The translations under genes were made by a program, and so were the position numbers. From Bacillus fungorum (GTDB lineage Bacteria; Bacillota; Bacilli; Bacillales; Bacillaceae_G), in assembly GCF_002746455.1 (NCBI RefSeq), contig NZ_NWUW01000003.1:186001-250000 (forward strand): a stretch of DNA of 64,000 nucleotides, in the 5' to 3' direction. A model generated the notes under the pieces. The model was given only the letters and a program-made list of their open reading frames with translations, was not told the DNA's origin and made no database searches. Positions within the stretch are counted from its first letter, which is position 1; each line of letters opens with the position of its first letter. Positions 52,111-59,625 of this stretch are shown one piece after another.

Positions 52111-52150
52111 AAAAATCCCTTATAGAAAAATCTATTTCTACAAGGGATAA
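52111..52150 (-). terminator. Terminator of zinc-ribbon gene
   Basis: ATCCCTTATAGAAA and TTTCTACAAGGGAT form a 13-14-bp stem; on the minus strand it is followed by TTTTTTCG. Confidence 0.88.
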
Positions 52151-52161
52151 TCATGTTTTTA

Positions 52162-52407
52162 TTAGAAAGACTGATTTTGCGCAGGTTTAATAAATTGTTC
52201 TGGATTTTCAACAAGTCCGCATACAGCACATTGGACACGGTATGTAGGTCCTTGATAGGCCATATGAAAAGCATTCATCGTTTCATTTGTGTATTCTTCT
52301 TCCACTTGACCAGTTTGTGGATTTATTTTGACTGGTTTTACTTGTTGCTCAAGAATATTAAAGCGAGTACGGTTCGTTTTACAACTTGGACATAGCATTG
52401 GTTCCAT
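52162..52407 (-). CDS. Small zinc-ribbon protein, 81 aa
   Basis: An 81-residue soluble protein with two Cys pairs, CPSC at about 6-9 and CAVC at about 60-63, spaced like a zinc ribbon. Between them is EQQVKPVKINPQTGQVEEEY. The function is unknown; it resembles short cysteine-knuckle proteins of Bacillus. ATG 52407 follows GGAGGTG; a longer frame start at 52551 has no such site. It diverges from the candidate small RNA. Confidence 0.8.
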   Translation of the reverse strand: MEPMLCPSCKTNRTRFNILEQQVKPVKINPQTGQVEEEYTNETMNAFHMAYQGPTYRVQCAVCGLVENPEQFIKPAQNQSF

Positions 52408-52497
52408 ATGTATACACCTCCATTTGTAGCATTTCTTACATGATATGATTTTATGCAAGCAAAAAAACTTTCTCAATATAAATGGATGTTTAAAGTA

Positions 52498-52611
52498 TTC
52501 AAAATTCAGAAAAAATAAAATATAATAAGGGTACGAACTGGTTATGTCCAAACCAAATCTCCTGTTTTATGCCAATAAGCTGGGGGGCCGAGAAATCGGC
52601 CTCATTTTTTT
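52498..52611 (+). ncRNA. Candidate small RNA or attenuated leader
   Basis: Promoter TTCAAA (52498-52503), a 17-bp spacer and TATAAT (52521-52526) predict a start near 52533. The transcript would have a TGGTT/AACCA hairpin (52539-52555) and an unpaired ATCTCCTG (52557-52564) complementary to Shine-Dalgarno sequences. It ends in a GGGGCCGA-GAAA-TCGGCCTC terminator with T7 (52584-52611), about 80 nt in all. No ORF of note. It could instead be a leader of the VOC gene at 52691. Confidence 0.6.
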
Positions 52612-52690
52612 GTGCACATTGCTATGAGAAACAAGGTTTTTATAAGACTTTTGTCGAAATTTTAAGTATGGATATAAAGGGGGATGTAAA

Positions 52691-53074
52691 ATGAATTTAA
52701 AAATGAAGTACATCATTTTATATGTAGAAAAGTTTGAAGAATGTTTAAGATTTTATAAAGATAATTTACAGTTACCTATAAAAGCAGAGCATGGTACATA
52801 TATTGAATTTAATACGGGAACTACCATATTAGCGATGAATACGCGGCAAGACGTGAAAGAATTAACAGGGCTGCCGCTTACAGAAGGAGAGTTACAATCT
52901 TCTTATTTCGAATTAGGGTTCGTTGTCGATAATGTGCAAGAAACGATTGATCAATTTAGAGAGAAAGGTATAAAGATTTTAGTTGAACCAATTGTGAAAC
53001 CGTGGGGACAAACAATTGCATACATTTCCGATCCAGATGGGAATTATATTGAAATTTGCAGTTCCTTAGAATAG
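52691..53074 (+). CDS. VOC family protein (glyoxalase/bleomycin resistance-like)
   Basis: A 127-residue single-subunit VOC protein: MKYIILYVEKFEECLRFYKD at the start, FNTGTTILAMN in the middle, and IAYISDPDGNYIEIC at the end with the metal-binding Glu. Members are dioxygenases, isomerases or drug-binding proteins; no substrate can be named. AAGGGGGATG precedes the ATG. A GNAT gene begins 14 bp after the stop, opening a four-gene run. Confidence 0.9.
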   Translation: MNLKMKYIILYVEKFEECLRFYKDNLQLPIKAEHGTYIEFNTGTTILAMNTRQDVKELTGLPLTEGELQSSYFELGFVVDNVQETIDQFREKGIKILVEPIVKPWGQTIAYISDPDGNYIEICSSLE

Positions 53075-53088
53075 AAGGAGAAAAAGAG

Positions 53089-53631
53089 ATGGGGTTTCCG
53101 AAACTAGAAACAGAACGTTTACAATTAAGAGAACTTACACTATTAGATGCAGAAACGATGTTCCGTTATTTTTCGAAAGAATCTGTTATACGTTATTTTG
53201 GAATGGATTCTTTCGAAAATATTGAGCAAGCGAAAACAACGATTCAAACGTTTAAAAACCGTTATGAAGAGGGAAGTGTATTGCGCTGGGGAATAGAGAA
53301 AAAAGGGACAGGACAACTAATTGGAACATGCGGTTTTCATTTAATAAACAATCATCATAAGCGAGCTGAAATTGGTTATGAATTAGACGATACATATTGG
53401 GGACAAGGGTATGCAACGGAAGCGTTACAGGCGATTTTAGGTTACGGGTTTGAAACGTTGCAACTTATAAGAATTGCAGCTGTTGTATACGTAGAGAATA
53501 AAGCCTCTCAAAAATTATTAAGTAAAGCAGGGTTTCAAGAAGAAGGATTACTTCGAAAACATATGATTCAAAATGGAGTTGCTCATGATACGATTTTATA
53601 TTCTTTATTAAAAGAAGAGTGGAAAAAGTAA
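53089..53631 (+). CDS. GNAT family N-acetyltransferase (RimJ/RimL-like)
   Basis: A 180-residue acetyltransferase: LETERLQLRELTLLDAETMF, RAEIGYELDDTYWGQGYATEAL with the acetyl-CoA loop, and ASQKLLSKAGFQEEGLLRKH. This is the Acetyltransf_3 subgroup that modifies protein N-termini or small amines. ATG 53089 follows AAGGAG. Its stop overlaps the start of the kinase gene (TAATG), so translation is coupled. Confidence 0.9.
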   Translation: MGFPKLETERLQLRELTLLDAETMFRYFSKESVIRYFGMDSFENIEQAKTTIQTFKNRYEEGSVLRWGIEKKGTGQLIGTCGFHLINNHHKRAEIGYELDDTYWGQGYATEALQAILGYGFETLQLIRIAAVVYVENKASQKLLSKAGFQEEGLLRKHMIQNGVAHDTILYSLLKEEWKK

Positions 53632-54212
53632 TGCGTATGAATGAAATTATAAATATAATGAAGAAACATAAAGAAAGGAGGTTCATTTTAGGTATAGATG
53701 GCTTAAGTCGATCGGGAAAAACAACATTCGTAGCAAACTTAAAGGAAAATATGAAACAAGAAAGTATTCCATTTCATATTTTTCATATTGATGATCACAT
53801 AGTAGAGCGTAATAAACGCTATGATACTGGATATGAAGAATGGTATGAGTATTATTATTTACAATGGGATATTGAATGGCTTCGGCAGAAGTTTTTTCAA
53901 AAGTTACAAAATGAAACAAAACTGAAATTGCCGTTCTATTATGATGACATAGACACATGTGAAATGAAAAAAGTACAAATCCCCATAGTAGGCGTAATTG
54001 TAATTGAAGGAGTTTTTCTACAGCGAGAAGAATGGAGAGATTTCTTTCATTATATGGTGTATTTGGATTGTCCAAGAGAGATAAGGTTTTTACGCGAGAG
54101 TAAGGAAACGCAGAAAAATCTTTCAAAGTTTGTAAATAGGTATTGGAAAGCAGAGGATTATTACTTAGAAACGGAATTGCCGAAGGATAGGGCGGATTTA
54201 GTCATCCAATGA
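53631..54212 (+). CDS. P-loop kinase, uridine-kinase-like
   Basis: A 193-residue P-loop kinase with Walker A GIDGLSRSGKTTF, lid or base-binding segment HIDDHIVERNKRYDTGYEEW, and VIVIEGVFLQREEW as Walker B-like strand. It is the same broad family as the frameshifted kinase at 17278, but not a close copy. The start at 53631 overlaps the GNAT stop; ATG 53637 is an alternative. The phosphate acceptor is unknown. Confidence 0.85.
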   Translation: MRMNEIINIMKKHKERRFILGIDGLSRSGKTTFVANLKENMKQESIPFHIFHIDDHIVERNKRYDTGYEEWYEYYYLQWDIEWLRQKFFQKLQNETKLKLPFYYDDIDTCEMKKVQIPIVGVIVIEGVFLQREEWRDFFHYMVYLDCPREIRFLRESKETQKNLSKFVNRYWKAEDYYLETELPKDRADLVIQ

Positions 54213-54226
54213 ATTGAAAATAGAAG

Positions 54227-54817
54227 GTGAACATAATAAATATTTTATGGGATTTTGATGGTACGTTATTTGATACGTATCCTGCATATACAAAGATGCT
54301 TTCTGAAATATTAGGTGATACAGTAGATAAACAAGAAATATACAAAAACTTAAAAATATCATACTCACATGCAATTCATTATTATAATATTTCATGCGAG
54401 CAGGAAGAAAAGATTAAAGTTTTGAAGGGGAAAATCAATCCAAAAGATATGAAACCTTTTGCAGGTGTCGAAGAGGTTTTGAAATTTGCGGATAAAAATG
54501 TGATTATGACCCATAAACATAGAGCAGGGGTTATGGAAATCTTAAACCATTACGGCTGGGACAAATACTTCGTAGACATGGTTACAATTGATGATGGCTT
54601 TCCTCGAAAACCGAACTCTTTAGCTTATGATCATCTACATAAAAAGCACAATATTGATTTAGCTATTGGGGATAGAGAATTAGATTTATTACCTGCAAAA
54701 GAATTAGGTATTTCAACATGTATGTTTCAAGGGGACTGTGATGTAGCGGATTATTCTTTAGCGCAGTATTCGGAATTTTATAAGGTAGTGAATGATAGAA
54801 AATTTCTTTATAAGTAG
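54227..54817 (+). CDS. HAD family hydrolase (phosphoglycolate phosphatase-like)
   Basis: A 196-residue haloacid dehalogenase-fold phosphatase. The nucleophile motif is DFDGTLFDT, motif II is in VIMTHK, and AIGDRELDLLPAKELG supplies the metal-binding acidic residues. The start is unclear: GTG at 54227 is used, but it overlaps AGAAGGTG, and the better-spaced codon is ATA. It is last of the VOC-GNAT-kinase-HAD run. Kinase and phosphatase adjacency may reflect a shared metabolite. Confidence 0.87.
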   Translation: MNIINILWDFDGTLFDTYPAYTKMLSEILGDTVDKQEIYKNLKISYSHAIHYYNISCEQEEKIKVLKGKINPKDMKPFAGVEEVLKFADKNVIMTHKHRAGVMEILNHYGWDKYFVDMVTIDDGFPRKPNSLAYDHLHKKHNIDLAIGDRELDLLPAKELGISTCMFQGDCDVADYSLAQYSEFYKVVNDRKFLYK

Positions 54818-54824
54818 TTTGGAG

Positions 54825-54860
54825 AAAACCTCAACTTTTCGCTTGAAAAGTTGAGGTTTT
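54825..54860 (+). terminator. Intrinsic terminator
   Basis: AAAACCTCAACTTTTC and GAAAAGTTGAGGTTTT form a perfect 16-bp stem with a 4-nt loop. Confidence 0.95.
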
Positions 54861-54979
54861 CCTATGTAATAGCAAATTAATTATTTCAATTCTTTAGAAG
54901 GAGATTAGTATTACAATTTGAATTATATAGTTATAGATAAATCTATAGATGAAAAGATTTCAATAAAGAGAGTGATCAC

Positions 54980-55714
54980 ATGAGTATTTTCATTTTAGAA
55001 GACGATGTCATACAAGCACAGCAAATGAAGCGGCTAGTTGAAGAGATTTGTGATAAATATATGTTGCCTTTTGACTTTATTGAGGTAACTAGTAAAAGTG
55101 AAAACATTATTACTAATATTCCTAAGGCGAGGTATGTCCCAATCTATTTTTTAGATATAGAGATAAAAAGAGAAGAGCGTAAAGGTTTACAAGTGGCGCA
55201 AGAAATACGGAAGTATGACACGCAAGGGATTATTGTGTTTGTAACGACGCATTCTGAATTTGCACCTATTTCATATCAATACATGGTATCAGCTTTAACT
55301 TTTATTGATAAAGGATTGCCATACGAGGAGAGGCGTAAAGTTTTTGAACAATGTTTACTTCAGTATGAAGCGCGTAATAAGCATATCGTTCCATCGGACG
55401 ATTTTATCGTTGAAAATAGTAATGCGACTGTACGGGTTCCTTTTCATGAAGTTGAATATGTTATGACTGATGAACCGCACCGTTTAGCGTTAGTGACGCT
55501 AGATCGTATCGTTTATTTTTATGGAACATTAAAGGAGATAGAAATAATAGATGAACGTTTATTTCGTTGTCATCAATCATATATCGTGAATACGAAGCAA
55601 ATGTCTTCTTACGATGCGAAGCAAAAAACGATAGTTTTAAAAAGTGGGAAACGCATTCCAGTATCACGGCGTTTAGTGAATAAAGTACGTAACATGTTAA
55701 AGGGTGAGATGTAA
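54980..55714 (+). CDS. LytTR family response regulator (AgrA/ComE-like)
   Basis: A 244-residue regulator. The receiver domain (1-125) has acidic pocket Glu7-Asp8-Asp9 and phosphoacceptor Asp59 in YFLDIEI. The LytTR DNA-binding domain (about 145-244) has LFRCHQSYIVNTKQM and SGKRIPVSRRLVNKVR. AgrA-type proteins activate promoters with paired imperfect direct repeats. AGAGAGTGATCAC precedes the ATG. Its stop overlaps the kinase start, so the two are coupled. Confidence 0.94.
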   Translation: MSIFILEDDVIQAQQMKRLVEEICDKYMLPFDFIEVTSKSENIITNIPKARYVPIYFLDIEIKREERKGLQVAQEIRKYDTQGIIVFVTTHSEFAPISYQYMVSALTFIDKGLPYEERRKVFEQCLLQYEARNKHIVPSDDFIVENSNATVRVPFHEVEYVMTDEPHRLALVTLDRIVYFYGTLKEIEIIDERLFRCHQSYIVNTKQMSSYDAKQKTIVLKSGKRIPVSRRLVNKVRNMLKGEM

Positions 55715-57030
55715 TGTATATTTATGATTTATTTGCAATATTGCTTACTAGTATGTGCCATACGTTTTTATACATTCAATTAATCCGGTACAATAGATTG
55801 TCAGTTAGAATGTTAATAGCTTTAAGTGCGGTATTCATTATTTTACTTGCTATTGTCGTAACAGTAACGAGATATCCAGAGTTGAATAGTACGATTGTGT
55901 TATTTTTAATAAGTTTAGGATTAATGCAAAATGAATTGAAATTTAAGCATAATTTATATTTTGCACTGGTGAGTATGGTGATTATAACGTTAGTGAAAAT
56001 GTTACTTTTCGATTTAGGAATGAAAATCTTTATGTTAACGCCATTCAATTTATATTTATGGACAGGTAGCATGATTCATCTTATCGTATCGACACTTACT
56101 TTTATCGGTATTGTATTAGCGCGTAAAAGAATTCAAAAAATTGCTCAATATATAGTAGGTAGTCCGTTATATTATATAACTTACATATTATTAATTGTCG
56201 GGTTTATTATTGAACTAATTTTAACTCAGCCGTCAACTGAGTTTTTAGCAAAAATAAATCAACAATACAGTGAAGTAAGTTATAATTCAGCGATTATTAT
56301 TTTTTTATTATTACTAATCATTGTACTAATAAGCTCACACTTATCGAAAGAAAAGTTACGAGAAGAGCATGAAAAACGTTTAGATAAAGAGTTATTAGAT
56401 TATGTGGAGAAATTAGAGGATATGCATGATGAGCTTGCTAGTTTCCGTCATGATTATATGAATGTATTACTATCGTTAGAAGAGGGAATACGTACAAAAA
56501 ATGTGAAAGAAATTGAGCAAGTGTATTATGAAGTTGTCGCACCTACATTAAAAACAATAAATGACCATGAACTTGATATTGCAAAATTATCTCGCATACA
56601 TATTCCTGAAGTAAGAAGTGTATTAAGAGCGAAAGTCGGCACTGCCCAGCAGCAACAAATAAAAGTAATGCTTGATATACCAGAAAACATTGAAAGTGTT
56701 TCAATGACGATTATTTCATTTATTCGCATCATTTCAGTTTTAGTAGATAATGCAATTGAAGAAGCAGTACAAAGTGAGGAAAAGATATTGCAAATCGCAT
56801 TCTTTGAAATGGATTCACGACAATATTTTATCGTGCGTAATAGTTCAAAGAGTGAAGAGATTGATTTGCAAAAAATTTATGAGAAAAACCATTCAAGTAA
56901 AGAAGGGATTAGAGGATACGGGCTATTCTCATTAAAACGTATCATGAATAAAACAAATAATGCGACGTTAGAAACAACTTATGTAAGTCCTTATTTCACA
57001 CAAACATTTATATTAAAAGAAATGAAATGA
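55714..57030 (+). CDS. AgrC-like sensor histidine kinase (GHKL, quorum-sensing type)
   Basis: A 438-residue kinase: six or seven membrane segments in the first 205 residues, a linker coiled coil (about 205-240), the phosphoacceptor His246 in SFRHDYMNVLLSLEEGI, and a GHKL ATPase domain with VLVDNAIEEAV (N box) and GIRGYGLFSLKRIM (G box). This is the HPK10 layout used to sense peptides in Firmicutes. It overlaps the response regulator by 1 bp (ATGTAATG). No AgrB or AgrD gene is next to it. Confidence 0.94.
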   Translation: MYIYDLFAILLTSMCHTFLYIQLIRYNRLSVRMLIALSAVFIILLAIVVTVTRYPELNSTIVLFLISLGLMQNELKFKHNLYFALVSMVIITLVKMLLFDLGMKIFMLTPFNLYLWTGSMIHLIVSTLTFIGIVLARKRIQKIAQYIVGSPLYYITYILLIVGFIIELILTQPSTEFLAKINQQYSEVSYNSAIIIFLLLLIIVLISSHLSKEKLREEHEKRLDKELLDYVEKLEDMHDELASFRHDYMNVLLSLEEGIRTKNVKEIEQVYYEVVAPTLKTINDHELDIAKLSRIHIPEVRSVLRAKVGTAQQQQIKVMLDIPENIESVSMTIISFIRIISVLVDNAIEEAVQSEEKILQIAFFEMDSRQYFIVRNSSKSEEIDLQKIYEKNHSSKEGIRGYGLFSLKRIMNKTNNATLETTYVSPYFTQTFILKEMK

Positions 57031-57119
57031 CCATCTATGATGAAAATGAAACCGAATAGGAAATAACTACATACTTTCTTCACTCGTTTTTATACACTTC
57101 AAGTAAGAGGTGAAGCGAG

Positions 57120-57797
57120 ATGAATGGTCTTATTTTTACAATAATGATTAGCTTTGGTCTACCGCTTATAACACTTTTATATGCTTTTTCGAAGAAACGC
57201 TATATTCCATATATGTTAGGTGTATTGGCTTTTGTTGTATCACAAATATTGATTCGCATACCAATACTGAATTATTTAAATGGAACTAGCACAGATTTTC
57301 AAATGTTTTCTGTTATGCAGCCTGTCCTATTTGTACTTTTGCTTAGTTTATCAGCTGGAATTTTTGAAGAGGTAGCTCGTTGTATCGCCATGCGTTATTT
57401 TATGAAACAACGAGATTGGCAGTCTGGTTTTTTATTTGGGGCAGGGCATGGTGGTATTGAGGCAGTATTGATAGTTGGTATCCCGGTAATATCCCTATTA
57501 TTGTCACAAACAGTCATCCAAAATGGTGACAGTTATTATTTCGGCGGTATTGAGCGCATCTTTGCGATGGTATTGCATATTGGGCTTTCCTTCATTGTAT
57601 TGCAAGCTGTAGTCCAAAAGAAATTTCGTTATGTTGTATATGCAATTCTTATCCATGGGACTGCAAATGCATTAGCGGGTATTATATCACTTTATGTACC
57701 AGGAAAAAGCGGGATAATCATATCAGAAGTTTCAATAGCAATTTGTGCTTTACTCGTTTTTAGTTATAGTTTCATTTTAAAAAGAAAGGGTGTATGA
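57120..57797 (+). CDS. YhfC family intramembrane metalloprotease
   Basis: A 225-residue protein with about seven membrane helices and the YhfC motifs: FEEVARCIAMRYFM (Glu-Glu-x3-Arg), FGAGHGGIEAVL with His and Glu, and LIHGTANALAG with His. These resemble the Abi/CPBP active site, suggesting intramembrane proteolysis. AGAGGTGAAGCGAG precedes the ATG. It follows the AgrC-like kinase by 89 bp and overlaps the next lipoprotein gene by 4 bp. Confidence 0.9.
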   Translation: MNGLIFTIMISFGLPLITLLYAFSKKRYIPYMLGVLAFVVSQILIRIPILNYLNGTSTDFQMFSVMQPVLFVLLLSLSAGIFEEVARCIAMRYFMKQRDWQSGFLFGAGHGGIEAVLIVGIPVISLLLSQTVIQNGDSYYFGGIERIFAMVLHIGLSFIVLQAVVQKKFRYVVYAILIHGTANALAGIISLYVPGKSGIIISEVSIAICALLVFSYSFILKRKGV

Positions 57798-58186
57798 AAA
57801 TGAGAAGAATGTTACTTATTATGATAAGTGCTATCGCGGCGTTCGCGCTCGCAGCATGTACCGGTAATAAAGTAGATGAAAGTACGTCTAAAAAATTTAT
57901 TCCGAAAGCGGAAGAAATTGTATCATTATTAAATGAGGCGAAATATAAAGAAGTGCATGAAAAATTTGATAGTAAAATGAAAGCTGCATTGCCAGAAGAA
58001 AAGATGAAAGATCTTACACCTGTAATTGAGAAAGCTGGTACATTCGAAAAAATTGAAAAACAATCGATTGAAGAAAAAGATGGTTTATATACTGTTATTC
58101 TTGTAGCGAAGTATAGTAAAGAACAACGGACATTTATTATAACTTATAATGATAAAGAAGAAATAGCAGGTTTAGTTATTAAATAA
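57794..58186 (+). CDS. DUF3887 lipoprotein
   Basis: A 130-residue lipoprotein. The signal peptide ends in lipobox LAAC at about residue 21, so it is anchored outside the cell. The rest is a small DUF3887 domain (FIPKAEEIVSLLNEAKYKEV, then VILVAKYSKEQRTFIITYND). DUF3887 domains are often attached to hydrolases; here it is alone. It is coupled to the YhfC gene by ATGA overlap. A strong terminator follows. Confidence 0.9.
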   Translation: MKMRRMLLIMISAIAAFALAACTGNKVDESTSKKFIPKAEEIVSLLNEAKYKEVHEKFDSKMKAALPEEKMKDLTPVIEKAGTFEKIEKQSIEEKDGLYTVILVAKYSKEQRTFIITYNDKEEIAGLVIK

Positions 58187-58225
58187 AAGCAGATACAGTG
58201 GGAGTTTCCGCTGTATCTGCTTTTT
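58186..58225 (+). terminator. Terminator of LytTR-YhfC cassette
   Basis: AAAGCAGATACAG and CTGTATCTGCTTT form a perfect 13-bp stem followed by TTG. Confidence 0.93.
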
Positions 58226-58292
58226 GTTTTAATTAAATTATGGTTATTTTTGCTAATATGAACTTATAGTTATATAGAAGGGATGGGTTAGT

Positions 58293-58592
58293 ATGAAAAC
58301 TGAACTAGTTCCTAAAAAGAAGTACAGTATAATAAGCTACATATCTTTACTCATCGGCATTTTATGTTTTCTGTTCGTATTTATTACACCGACAAGAATA
58401 GCGAATGTGGGTAATGTAGTGGGAGATTATATTACAGTTGCAGGTATCATACTTTCTGTCATTACGATGACGAAAAGAACAGAGAAGAAGGGGATTGCTA
58501 TTCTTTCATTCATACTGTCCTTATCATTATTTATATTTTGGATCATCGCGATTATTTTAGTTTTGACTGGACGAGTTAGTTTTGCGCCGTAA
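58293..58592 (+). CDS. Small membrane protein, DUF4190-like
   Basis: A 99-residue protein with three membrane segments (about 13-31, 43-57, 68-92) separated by a short basic loop (TKRTEKKG). It resembles DUF4190-type small membrane proteins, which is a guess from pattern only. AGAAGGGATGG precedes the ATG. Upstream TATAGTTATA resembles a stretch before the LytTR gene. It ends at a bidirectional terminator facing the Xre gene. Confidence 0.72.
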   Translation: MKTELVPKKKYSIISYISLLIGILCFLFVFITPTRIANVGNVVGDYITVAGIILSVITMTKRTEKKGIAILSFILSLSLFIFWIIAIILVLTGRVSFAP

Positions 58593-58596
58593 TACC

Positions 58597-58638
58597 GAAT
58601 AAAAAGAGTCCTTCATACGAGAAGGACTCTTTTTATTC
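58597..58638. terminator. Bidirectional intrinsic terminator
   Basis: GAATAAAAAGAGTCCTTC and GAAGGACTCTTTTTATTC form a perfect 18-bp stem with a 6-nt loop between convergent genes. Confidence 0.95.
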
Positions 58639-58848
58639 GATATCTTCAGGTTGATATTCTAAAATATCCCCAGGTTGGCATTCTAATGCTTTACAAATGG
58701 CTTCTAAAGTTGAAAAACGAACTGCTTTTGCTTTTCCGTTTTTCAAAATAGAAAGGTTAGCCATTGTAATCCCAACCTTCTCCGAAAGCTCTGTTACACT
58801 CATTTTTCTTTTCGCTAACATTACATCAATATTAATAATAATTGCCAT
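58633..58848 (-). CDS. Xre family regulator, YozG-like
   Basis: A 71-residue single helix-turn-helix protein: MLAKRKMSVTELSEKVGITM, then ANLSILKNGKAKAVRFSTLE and CQPGDILEY. This is the short YozG-type Xre family nearly always paired with DUF2975. ATG 58848 follows GAGGTGA. It starts 10 bp after the DUF2975 stop and should share its transcript. Two TTGTT-N-AACAA palindromes upstream of DUF2975 are candidate operators. Confidence 0.93.
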   Translation of the reverse strand: MAIIINIDVMLAKRKMSVTELSEKVGITMANLSILKNGKAKAVRFSTLEAICKALECQPGDILEYQPEDIE

Positions 58849-58858
58849 ATTATTCACC

Positions 58859-59341
58859 TCAGACCGTTAAATCATTTTCTGATTTTATATCTATAGCATC
58901 TTTTAATAGTCTTTGGAGTACGGCAGCAAAGACCGCGATTACCATTGAAGCAAAAATCATAATCATTCCGATAATAATAATGCCAGGGGCGTCATCTCTC
59001 TCTGCCACAAGATAGAAAAGTGGCATACCTAATACATATAATACACTAATTGCTAGTGCACTGTACTTAATATTTTTTAAAGCTTTAACAGATAGCTTTG
59101 AGAATGCGTTGTTTTTATCAATATAGTTTAAAAGTTTAAATGTTTGATACAGCGCAAAATAATAAGGTATTGCTGTTGCGTATAAGTTGATAAATACAAG
59201 ATATTTAATATATGCAATATCAGGATATAGTTCTGCGGCGAAGTTTCCTATTTTAGGAACTAAAAAAATGCACATACCAAGAACAGGGATACCCATTAGA
59301 ATCACAGCTGTCTTTAAGAAGAGTGTTGATCCTTGTTTCAT
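58859..59341 (-). CDS. DUF2975 membrane protein
   Basis: A 160-residue protein with four membrane helices. The loop LLNYIDKNNAFSKLSVKALKNI is the DUF2975 hallmark. The family always stands next to a YozG-like Xre regulator, as here. The function is unknown; a sensor that controls the regulator is possible. ATG 59341 follows GAGGTGC. The promoter (TTGTTA, 17 bp, TAAATT on the minus strand) overlaps a long palindrome. Confidence 0.9.
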   Translation of the reverse strand: MKQGSTLFLKTAVILMGIPVLGMCIFLVPKIGNFAAELYPDIAYIKYLVFINLYATAIPYYFALYQTFKLLNYIDKNNAFSKLSVKALKNIKYSALAISVLYVLGMPLFYLVAERDDAPGIIIIGMIMIFASMVIAVFAAVLQRLLKDAIDIKSENDLTV

Positions 59342-59383
59342 AAAAAGCACCTCATTTATTTAATATATTATTAATTTACCACG

Positions 59384-59443
59384 AAATTTATTGTTTAACA
59401 ATAAATTTTTATTTATTTTAATTAGGGATTTGTTGTTAAACAA
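59384..59443. promoter_or_regulatory. Two palindromes sharing TTGTT-N-AACAA before DUF2975-Xre operon
   Basis: AAATTTATTGTT and AACAATAAATTT form a 25-bp palindrome (59384-59408, 1-nt centre). TTGTT-A-AACAA recurs at 59433-59443, 42 bp on, four helical turns away. The first overlaps the minus-strand -35 of the DUF2975 gene. Confidence 0.8.
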
Positions 59444-59625
59444 GTTAATAATGAAAAATATTCTTTATAAGATAGATAAACTATACCGACATGTAATGAA
59501 TAAGAAAGTAACTATTGTTAGCTTTATAAGATTTGGGAACTAATAAAACATATATAGGTAGTGAAAAGTAAAAGGAAACCAGAACTTTGTATGTAAATGA
59601 ATGTGAAACTAATGGAGGCGCAATA

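Noticed and set aside
54932..54947. TATAGAT-AA-ATCTATA dyad before the LytTR gene
   Set aside because: A+T-rich 7-bp arms are common by chance, and LytTR proteins bind direct repeats, not dyads.
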